Shown piece by piece: positions 43,278 to 50,279 of a stretch of 64,000 nt of DNA. Made by a program: the position numbers and the translations under genes. The notes under the pieces were generated by a model. The model had not been told where the DNA came from. It searched no databases and worked only from the letters and a program-made list of their open reading frames with translations. The stretch is from Clostridia bacterium (lineage in GTDB: Bacteria; Bacillota; Clostridia; Christensenellales; Borkfalkiaceae): positions 23,411-87,410 of the forward strand of contig JAFVRR010000003.1 of the NCBI GenBank assembly GCA_017504165.1, read 5' to 3'. The stretch's first letter is position 1. Each line of letters begins with the position of its first letter.

Positions 43278-44561
43278 TTATAATGATTCAAAATGGTCGG
43301 TTTTAGCAAGTAAATAGGTTACTATACTAAGTATAATTAAGTTAAATGCTAGCACTATAGGAAGAATTATACTGCTAAAAATTTCAGCGTTGTTTGAAAA
43401 ATTTACTTCTTTAATAACAGCAACCGAAAAAGCAATAATTGCAGTAGAAATCGTTAAAATTAAGCAAATTTCTATTACGTTTATAAATCTAGGTAGGTTT
43501 TTAACTTGCATAAATGGGTTAATTAAAAAGTTTAAAAGCGCAACAACTGTAAAAGAGCCGAAAATTGCAACTACAGTTATGAATGCTTGCAAGTTGAATG
43601 GAACGTTTGGAATTAGCAGGGTAAGAAGTAAGTATTCAATAATTGCTAGTCCTAAAGTTATAGCGGTAGAGCAAAGTAAAAGTTTAGATAATAAAATTTT
43701 ACTGCCTTGATATCTATTAGTGTCGGAAGACGTTCTAATTTTAATGCCTTCTTTTTCAGCTAAATCGTATACTTCGTTCCAATCAGTTTGAGATTCGCTA
43801 AACTCTTTAACGCTACCGTCGTCAGAAAGGTCGTTAGTTTCAACTTCTTCAACTTCGTTAATTTCTTCCTTTTTCTTTTTAGGGAACATTTTGCCAAGTA
43901 TTGAAGAATATTCATATTTAGAGTTTAATATGCTATCTTGATTTTCTTCTTTAACTTCAGGAACTGCAGGGAAATTAGTGTCGTAATCGTAGGGGATAAA
44001 ATCGCTTTTAGTTTCAGTTTTTGGCTGAGTATCTATAACTTCGGTTGTAGTTTCGTTATTCTCTACTGAAGAAAAGTCGATGTCGCCCGAAAAATCGTTA
44101 TTTAAAACGTCGTCGTTAATCATGTTAGAGTAGATAGTTGCGCTATCGTTTTTTTCGGTTGTAGCGTCAACATTAGGCTCTTCAAGAATAGGGGCGACTG
44201 TTTCATTAGCGGGTTTTTCTACTTTAATTTCTTCTTCAATACTGCTCGAATAATCTTTTTTAGTAAGTTCTACGTTACAGTCAATAAAAAGTTGAGCGTA
44301 ATTTTCAGTATAGGCTTTTAAACCTTTGTCGGTAAGTTTAAAGTATTTTCTTCTAGATCCGTCAATGGAACTTGCGCGGTATTCAGTAAGATAATTTTGA
44401 TTTTTAAGCCTAGCAATAATAGAATACAAAGTTCCAATTTTAACACCGCTAAAATAGTTGTCAATTATAATCTTAAGTTCGTCTGCATGGCGTTCACCTT
44501 TAGATAATATAAATAAAATTATACCGTCTTTTTGACCGCGATACTTTTCATTAGATTCCAT
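43278..44561 (-). CDS. PadR-like winged-helix regulator with C-terminal membrane domain
   Basis: A 427-residue protein. Residues 1-95 are a PadR-type winged helix (IILFILSKGERHADELKIII, KIGTLYSIIARLKNQNYLTEY, GSRRKYFKLTDKG). Residues about 110-285 are a long, acidic, low-complexity linker rich in E, T, N and D. Residues about 300-425 hold four predicted transmembrane spans. A DNA-binding domain tethered to the membrane through a disordered linker suggests a one-component membrane sensor. The ribosome site is GAGGA. The target is unknown; the divergent YgjP-like gene is the obvious candidate. Confidence 0.75.
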   Translation of the reverse strand: MESNEKYRGQKDGIILFILSKGERHADELKIIIDNYFSGVKIGTLYSIIARLKNQNYLTEYRASSIDGSRRKYFKLTDKGLKAYTENYAQLFIDCNVELTKKDYSSSIEEEIKVEKPANETVAPILEEPNVDATTEKNDSATIYSNMINDDVLNNDFSGDIDFSSVENNETTTEVIDTQPKTETKSDFIPYDYDTNFPAVPEVKEENQDSILNSKYEYSSILGKMFPKKKKEEINEVEEVETNDLSDDGSVKEFSESQTDWNEVYDLAEKEGIKIRTSSDTNRYQGSKILLSKLLLCSTAITLGLAIIEYLLLTLLIPNVPFNLQAFITVVAIFGSFTVVALLNFLINPFMQVKNLPRFINVIEICLILTISTAIIAFSVAVIKEVNFSNNAEIFSSIILPIVLAFNLIILSIVTYLLAKTDHFESL

Positions 44562-44661
44562 AATTTCCTCGATAAAATAAGAGATTTTGAAAAAAATTCA
44601 ATTCTTTAATATAATAATTATACCACCTTAATTTAATGTTGTCAATTTATATTTTAAATAA

Positions 44662-44690
44662 TTGTAAAGTTTGGTTAATTATGTTATAAT
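44662..44690 (+). promoter_or_regulatory. Sigma-A promoter of the YgjP-like gene, predicted leaderless
   Basis: TTGTAA (44662-44667) and TATAAT (44685-44690) with a 17-bp spacer. Six nt (TATAGT) separate the -10 box from the ATG at 44697, with no room for a ribosome site. Confidence 0.78.
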
Positions 44691-44696
44691 TATAGT

Positions 44697-45281
44697 ATGA
44701 AATATATAGTTGAATACAGCAATAGAAAAACAATTTCATTACGAATAATCGATGAAGATACGGTTAAAGTTTCCGCGCCTTATTTTATAGATAACAATAG
44801 GGTAGAATCATTTGTGAAATCTAAAGAAAGGTGGGTAAATAGTAAAATTAACCAAATAAAAAAGGCTAAAACTAAGTTTTATGACGTTATATATGGTAAT
44901 AAACTAGTCGTTATGGGGGATTATATTGAAGTTTTTGGGGATAAAAATAAGGTATTACAAGAAAAAGCAGAGGAATACTTGCCAAAGCGTTTAGAATACT
45001 TATCTAAATTATATAATTTTAAGTTTAACAGCGTAAAAATTAAAAATTATAAGTCTAAATGGGGTCAATGCGACAGTAAAGGTAATATTACTTTAAACGT
45101 AAAACTTATTATGCTCAGTAGTGAAGTGATAGACTACGTAATTTTACACGAACTTTGTCATACCGTTTATTTAAATCACCAAAGTTCATTTCATAAAAAA
45201 CTATCTTCATACTTCAAAAACGAAAAAGTGCTTATAAAAGAGTTGAAAGAATACTCGATTTTACTCAAAACACAATTTTGA
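44697..45281 (+). CDS. YgjP/DUF45-family metal-dependent hydrolase
   Basis: A 194-residue protein of the SprT-like/YgjP metalloprotease group. The zinc motif is ILHELCHTVYLNHQSSFH, with HExxH and a further His. YKSKWGQCDSKGNITLN before it is the usual family segment. Cellular substrates are not known. It is divergent from the PadR-like gene and monocistronic. Its start lies 6 nt from a -10 box and has no Shine-Dalgarno sequence. Confidence 0.88.
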   Translation: MKYIVEYSNRKTISLRIIDEDTVKVSAPYFIDNNRVESFVKSKERWVNSKINQIKKAKTKFYDVIYGNKLVVMGDYIEVFGDKNKVLQEKAEEYLPKRLEYLSKLYNFKFNSVKIKNYKSKWGQCDSKGNITLNVKLIMLSSEVIDYVILHELCHTVYLNHQSSFHKKLSSYFKNEKVLIKELKEYSILLKTQF

Positions 45282-45427
45282 AAAATATTTAATATTACCG
45301 ATATTATCGCAAAATATACAAACTATTATAATAAATACACCGTATTTTAACTGATTTTTCACTAAATTTTTATAAAATAAGGGGAAAGTGCTGATTTTTA
45401 CAAAAAATACATTTGCACACATCCGTA

Positions 45428-45463
45428 TATCTATTCGCAAAAGTGTAGTTTTGCGAATAGATA
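45428..45463. repeat. Perfect 15-6-15 inverted repeat; candidate dif-like Xer site
   Basis: Left arm TATCTATTCGCAAAA (45428-45442), centre GTGTAG, right arm TTTTGCGAATAGATA (45449-45463). The arms match at 15 of 15 positions. Two arms around a 6-bp centre is the geometry of tyrosine-recombinase core sites. A terminator role is less likely because GGGG separates the stem from a short T run. The right arm recurs with one mismatch at 45718-45732. Confidence 0.5.
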
Positions 45464-45712
45464 GGGGTTTTTAGAAACAATTTAGCAAATTTTATTAAAA
45501 TTCAAAATTTCGCTTTTTATCTAGAATTTTAAATCTTTTAAATCTTAATATTTTATAATTTGTAATCATTCCTTATCATTCGCTATAATTTTTAGCGATT
45601 TTATTTTTTTGTAAAATTTTATTTTTGTAAACGTTCGTATTTTTTTTAAATTAACTTTCTATTCGTGCTATTTTTAATTTTTGCATTTTTTACTAAATTT
45701 TATATTAATCTA

Positions 45713-45741
45713 TTGTATTTTGCGAAAAGATATGGTAAACT
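45713..45741 (+). promoter_or_regulatory. xer promoter with embedded half-site, predicted leaderless
   Basis: TTGTAT (45713-45718) and TAAACT (45736-45741) with a 17-bp spacer; 6 nt (AATCGT) separate the -10 box from the ATG at 45748. The spacer contains TTTTGCGAAAAGATA (45718-45732), which matches the upstream repeat arm at 14 of 15 positions. A protein bound there would block transcription, which suggests autoregulation. Confidence 0.55.
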
Positions 45742-45747
45742 AATCGT

Positions 45748-46797
45748 ATGAAAATATCTGACAATTATTACAAACAACGCGAAATTGATTGTTTAAACAA
45801 AATTGACGAAATTACTAAAGATTTACCGCCGTGCGTCTACGAATTCATCGTTGGCCGTACCGACTATACTTCGCCTTTAACTAGGCTTAATTATTGCTTA
45901 GATTTGCGAATTTTTTTCAATTATTTAGTAAAAACAGTGTATCGTGATAAAAAAATTACCGATATTACCCTACTAGACCTTGAAAATTTAACTTTATCGC
46001 ATTTTGAAAACTTTTTAGCATATTTAAGCCATTATATTATAAATGGTAAAGAAGAAACTAATAATGAGCGTGGTAAAGCAAGAAAATTAGCCGCAGTACG
46101 TGCGTTTTATAAGTATTTGTATTTTAAAGGTCTTATAAAGAGCAACGTTTCGGCTAAAGTATCATTACCTAAACTTCACGATAAAGAAATTATTCGTTTA
46201 GACGTAAACGAAATGGTTAAACTTGTAAATTTAGCGGAAAATGGCGAAAATTTAACCGATAGACAACGTGCTTATCATAAAAATACCAAAATTCGCGACG
46301 TTGCAATTTTAATGATGTTTTTAGGCACGGGTATTCGTAATAGCGAACTCGTTGGTTTAAACGTTGATGATATCAACTTTGAAGATTTAAGTTTTGTAGT
46401 TACGCGCAAAGGTGGAAATCGTACGATTTTATATATTAATGAAGAAGTTGCAAGTGCCCTTCAAGCCTGGATTAAGCACCGCTCTGAAATAAAAGACCTA
46501 AATCCTAACGAAAAAGCGTTGTTTTTAAGTCTTCAAAACACTCGTATTACAACGAGAAGTATTCAACAACTTGTCAAAAAGTACGCAAAAGTCGTAACAC
46601 CGCTTAAAAATATTACTCCGCACAAACTTAGAAGTACTTTTGGCACTAATTTATATAATGAAACCGGCGATATTTATCTTGTAGCCGACTTTTTAGGTCA
46701 CTCTGACGTAAATACTACTAAGAAACACTACGCTGCAATGAGCGAAGAATTAAGGCGCAAGGCAATAAAAACCGTAAAAATTAAAGATGATGATTGA
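45748..46797 (+). CDS. Tyrosine recombinase of the XerC/XerD/XerS group
   Basis: A 349-residue site-specific recombinase. The N-terminal SAM-like DNA-binding domain covers about residues 20-140. The catalytic set is complete: R197 (GTGIRNSEL), K221 (TRKGG), H292 and R295 (HKLRSTFG), H318 (LGHSDVNTT) and the nucleophile Y328 (KKHYAAM). The length exceeds typical XerC/XerD (about 300) and is closer to single-recombinase systems such as XerS. Its frame overlaps hflX by about 11 bp. A candidate recombination site lies 285 bp upstream. It has no Shine-Dalgarno sequence. Confidence 0.9.
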   Translation: MKISDNYYKQREIDCLNKIDEITKDLPPCVYEFIVGRTDYTSPLTRLNYCLDLRIFFNYLVKTVYRDKKITDITLLDLENLTLSHFENFLAYLSHYIINGKEETNNERGKARKLAAVRAFYKYLYFKGLIKSNVSAKVSLPKLHDKEIIRLDVNEMVKLVNLAENGENLTDRQRAYHKNTKIRDVAILMMFLGTGIRNSELVGLNVDDINFEDLSFVVTRKGGNRTILYINEEVASALQAWIKHRSEIKDLNPNEKALFLSLQNTRITTRSIQQLVKKYAKVVTPLKNITPHKLRSTFGTNLYNETGDIYLVADFLGHSDVNTTKKHYAAMSEELRRKAIKTVKIKDDD

Positions 46798-48031
46798 TTT
46801 AAGGGATAACTATATAGAAAAAATTGTCGTTATTGAACCACTTGTTGATAACTATAACGATAATCTAGAAGAACTTAAAAACGAAATATTTAGCCTTATA
46901 GAAAGCGCGGATGCTATTCCGCTTTCTTTTGTTGCGGTAAAAGTTCGTGAAATTAATCCTGCGACCTTTATAGGCACTGGTAAACTTGAAGAGATTAGGC
47001 AAATTGCTGAAGAATTTGATGCAAACTGCGTACTTTTTGACGGACAATTATCCCCTTCGCAAACGGTTAATATGAGTGATTTGTTAGGTGTTAAAGTTAT
47101 TGATAGAACAACGCTTATTTTAGATATATTCGCAAAAAATGCAAAATCACACGAAGGCAAATTGCAAGTTGAACTTGCTCAACTTAACTATATGTATCCG
47201 CGCCTTAAAGGTAAAGGCGCAAGTTTATCTAGGCTTGGCGGTGGTATTGGTACGCGTGGCCCTGGCGAAACTCAACTTGAAACTGATAGACGTCATATTA
47301 GAACTAGAATTGACTATTTAAAAAATCAATTAGAAGATTTGAAGACAAGGCGTAATTTACAGTCTTATAGAAGGAGTAAAAATTCCGAAACGGTGGTAAG
47401 TTTAGTCGGTTATACGAATACGGGTAAATCTACCCTTTTAAATTTGCTTACGGGCTCTAACGTCCTTGCCGAAAATAAACTATTTGCGACTTTAGATCCA
47501 ACTATTAGGAAGGCTAAAATTGACGAAGTAGAGTTACTTATTGTAGATACCGTAGGTTTTATTAAAAACATTCCAACGAATATCGTAGAGGCGTTTAATT
47601 CTACGCTTGAAAGCGCCGTATCGTCTGACCTTAATTTAATTGTTTTAGACGGCTCTAGCGCTTGGGAAAATCAACTTGACGTAACGCTATCAACTTTAAA
47701 GCAATTAAAATCTAATTCGGAATATATTATAGTTGTTAATAAATGCGATAAAATTGAAGATTTTACCTATTTCCCTAAAGACGCTATATTTATTTCCGCT
47801 AAAACTGGGTACGGTATTGAGAATTTGAAAAAGGCAATTACCGATAAACTTTTATCAAGTTACGTTAAAACAACGTTAGTTTTAGAATATTCTCAACTTA
47901 AAGAAATAAATAAACTTTTGAATTATTTAGAGAACTTTGAGTTTAATTATAAAGATAACGAAGTTTTAATGGATATTACGGTAAAAAAGATATATTTTGA
48001 TAAATTTATTAAATTTAAAAAGGTAAAATGA
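46787..48031 (+). CDS. hflX: Ribosome-associated GTPase HflX
   Basis: A 414-residue GTPase that splits stalled or stressed ribosomes. The N-terminal domain includes the glycine-rich SRLGGGIGTRGPGETQLETD; the G domain has G1 GYTNTGKST, G3 DTVGF and G4 NKCD. ATGs at 46787 and 46790 are both possible starts; both overlap the xer end. The sdaA-like gene follows with only 1 bp between. Confidence 0.95.
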   Translation: MMIDLRDNYIEKIVVIEPLVDNYNDNLEELKNEIFSLIESADAIPLSFVAVKVREINPATFIGTGKLEEIRQIAEEFDANCVLFDGQLSPSQTVNMSDLLGVKVIDRTTLILDIFAKNAKSHEGKLQVELAQLNYMYPRLKGKGASLSRLGGGIGTRGPGETQLETDRRHIRTRIDYLKNQLEDLKTRRNLQSYRRSKNSETVVSLVGYTNTGKSTLLNLLTGSNVLAENKLFATLDPTIRKAKIDEVELLIVDTVGFIKNIPTNIVEAFNSTLESAVSSDLNLIVLDGSSAWENQLDVTLSTLKQLKSNSEYIIVVNKCDKIEDFTYFPKDAIFISAKTGYGIENLKKAITDKLLSSYVKTTLVLEYSQLKEINKLLNYLENFEFNYKDNEVLMDITVKKIYFDKFIKFKKVK

Positions 48032-48032
48032 G

Positions 48033-49238
48033 ATGAAAAAAATGCAATCACTTAAAGAACTTTATAAAATAGGACGCGGTCCTTCAAGTTCTCACACGAT
48101 AGGCCCTGAAAGAATATGTGAATTTTTTAAAAACAAGTACCCTACCGCCGACCTTGTTGAAGTTAAACTTTACGGCTCGTTATCGTTAACTGGTAAAGGT
48201 CACGGAACGGACGAAATTTGCAAAAAGACACTTTTACCTATATCGTGTAAAGTTATTTTTGATGATATAACGGTAAAAAACCATCCGAACACTATTGAAT
48301 TAACGGCAATTAAAAATGGTGAAAATATCGGCTTTTTAAGGGCTTATAGTGTTGGCGGTGGCGCAGTTGAAATTGAGGGCGAAAAACACGTAGAACCATC
48401 TAAAATTTACGATTTTAACACATTTAACGAAATCGCTAAATACTGTAAAGAGAACAATAAGCGCATTTACGAATACGTTGAAGAAGTTGAAGGAATTGAA
48501 ATTCGTGACTTTATCAAAACTATTTGGGAGCAAATGAAAGCTACAATAAAAAGTGGACTTTCCAAGCAAGGAGTATTACCAGGTGGTTTAAACGTGGAGA
48601 GAAAAGCCTATCAATTATATAATTCTAACCATATAGACGAAACTTCTGAAACTAAAGAAAATAGACTTGTTTGCGCGTACGCGTTTGCAAGTTGCGAAGA
48701 AAACGCTAGCGGTGAAAAAATGGTAACTGCCCCTACTTGTGGTGCTTGTGGAATTGTTCCTGCCGTTTTGTATTACTATCAACAAAAACGCAAATTTTCA
48801 GACGACGATATAATAAACGCTTTAGAAACTGCGGGAATTATAGGTTTACTTATAAAAACTAACGCCTCTATTAGCGGTGCTGAATGTGGTTGTCAAGCGG
48901 AAGTCGGCTCAGCGTGTTCAATGGCGGCTGCAGGGCTTGCGGAACTTTTCTCAATGAGTATTGACCAAATTGAATATTCTGCCGAAATTGCTATGGAGCA
49001 CCATTTAGGATTGACTTGCGATCCGATTTATGGGCTTGTTCAAATCCCTTGCATCGAAAGAAACGCCGTTGCGGCAATGCGTGCTATAAACGCGGTAAAT
49101 TTAGCAAACTTTTTAACAAATTCTAGAAAAATATCCTTTGATTTAATAGTAGATACTATGTATGAAACGGGTAAAGATTTACACTCTAGATACCGTGAAA
49201 CTAGCGTTGGCGGTATGGCTAAACTATATAAAGAATAA
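48033..49238 (+). CDS. L-serine ammonia-lyase, iron-sulfur type, single chain
   Basis: A 401-residue Fe-S L-serine dehydratase that makes pyruvate and ammonia. The beta-type domain is N-terminal (IGRGPSSSHTIGPERI, near residue 12). The alpha domain holds the cluster Cys residues in TAPTCGACGIVPA, SGAECGCQAEVG and LTCDPIYG. In many Gram-positive bacteria the two domains are separate genes (sdaAB, sdaAA); here they are fused without an ACT domain. It is third in the xer-hflX unit and ends at a strong shared terminator. Confidence 0.93.
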   Translation: MKKMQSLKELYKIGRGPSSSHTIGPERICEFFKNKYPTADLVEVKLYGSLSLTGKGHGTDEICKKTLLPISCKVIFDDITVKNHPNTIELTAIKNGENIGFLRAYSVGGGAVEIEGEKHVEPSKIYDFNTFNEIAKYCKENNKRIYEYVEEVEGIEIRDFIKTIWEQMKATIKSGLSKQGVLPGGLNVERKAYQLYNSNHIDETSETKENRLVCAYAFASCEENASGEKMVTAPTCGACGIVPAVLYYYQQKRKFSDDDIINALETAGIIGLLIKTNASISGAECGCQAEVGSACSMAAAGLAELFSMSIDQIEYSAEIAMEHHLGLTCDPIYGLVQIPCIERNAVAAMRAINAVNLANFLTNSRKISFDLIVDTMYETGKDLHSRYRETSVGGMAKLYKE

Positions 49239-49249
49239 TTGAATAGCAA

Positions 49250-49284
49250 ATTAAAAATCACGGATAAAATCCGTGATTTTTAAT
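49250..49284. terminator. Bidirectional terminator at the strand switch
   Basis: A perfect 16-bp stem, ATTAAAAATCACGGAT/ATCCGTGATTTTTAAT, with a 3-nt loop. It separates the + strand xer-hflX-sdaA unit from the - strand glycyl radical enzyme operon. Confidence 0.93.
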
Positions 49285-49309
49285 ATTTTTCAATTATTTA
49301 AATTCGTTT

Positions 49310-50200
49310 TTAATCAACAATTTTATGTATAGAAATTTTTCTTAACGTATTTTTAATATTTTCTATTTCTTCATTAGTAGGTACAACGCTTGGCATAGTA
49401 TTTTCGTAATTTAACGATTGATATTTTGCAGTAGAAAAATTATGGTAAGGTAAAATTCTTATTTTAGTTATGTTTTTAATACCGTTTAAATATTTAATCA
49501 TATCTTCTATTTCAAAATCATTATAATTTGGAACGTAAGGTATTCTTATTTCAATATTTTTCCCCTTCTTATCAAGATATTCTAAATTTTTAATTATAAT
49601 ATCATTGCTTTGTCCCGTACAGTTTTTATGAGTTTTACTTGTATATGCTTTAAAATCGTATAAGAAAACATCAGTATAATCGATAATTTTATCTATTTGG
49701 TCTTTTCCAATAAAACCACAGGTATCAACGGCAGTATTTATGCCGTGATTCTTTAGTTTAATGAACAAATCTTTAATAAAATTGGCATAAAGTAAACATT
49801 CTCCGCCTGATAAGGTTACGCCACCACCCGAATTATCGTAAAAAACTTTATCTTCTAATACAATTTTTAAAAGTTCATCAACCGTGTAGTCTTTACCATA
49901 AATTTTAATTGCATTTCCTAAGCAAATTTCTTCACATTTACCGCAATTTATGCAATTTTTTGCAACGTATTCGTGAATGCCATTATTTATAATATGTGCA
50001 TTATTTGGGCAAATTTTAACACATTCAAAGCAGTTTATACACTTGTGACTATAATATGCAAGTTGCGTTTTACTGCTTAACCCTTCCGGATTATGACACC
50101 AAACGCATTTTAGTGGACAACCCTTAAAAAATATAGTTGTTCTAATGCCGTCGCCATCGTGCACGGCAAATTTTTTTATTTCAAATACTTTTGCTTTCAT
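49310..50200 (-). CDS. Glycyl radical enzyme activating enzyme
   Basis: A 296-residue radical SAM enzyme that installs the glycyl radical on its partner. The SAM cluster motif is CPLKCVWC near residues 29-36 (CxxxCxxC), after DGDGIRTTIFFKG. Two ferredoxin-like 4Fe-4S motifs follow (CINCFECVKICP and CINCGKCEEIC), as in activases of the glycerol-dehydratase and choline-lyase type and unlike the short PFL activase. It lies 79 bp after the GH-like gene in the glycyl radical enzyme operon. Confidence 0.94.
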   Translation of the reverse strand: MKAKVFEIKKFAVHDGDGIRTTIFFKGCPLKCVWCHNPEGLSSKTQLAYYSHKCINCFECVKICPNNAHIINNGIHEYVAKNCINCGKCEEICLGNAIKIYGKDYTVDELLKIVLEDKVFYDNSGGGVTLSGGECLLYANFIKDLFIKLKNHGINTAVDTCGFIGKDQIDKIIDYTDVFLYDFKAYTSKTHKNCTGQSNDIIIKNLEYLDKKGKNIEIRIPYVPNYNDFEIEDMIKYLNGIKNITKIRILPYHNFSTAKYQSLNYENTMPSVVPTNEEIENIKNTLRKISIHKIVD

Positions 50201-50279
50201 TTTTACCTATTTATAACAGATTTTTACATAAAGATATAAAGCACCTAAAATGCCATTTAAAAGTGGCAAAGGAATTTTT

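Larger units (their letters stand above)
45282..45747 (+). other. 466-bp A/T-rich intergenic region upstream of xer
   Basis: No gene can be supported in this stretch. It contains a perfect 36-bp inverted repeat (45428-45463), a weak terminator-like hairpin, TCGCTA-TAATTTT-TAGCGA followed by TTTTATTTTTTT (45580-45611), and the xer promoter. A partial repeat of the 36-bp element lies at 45718-45732. Confidence 0.8.
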
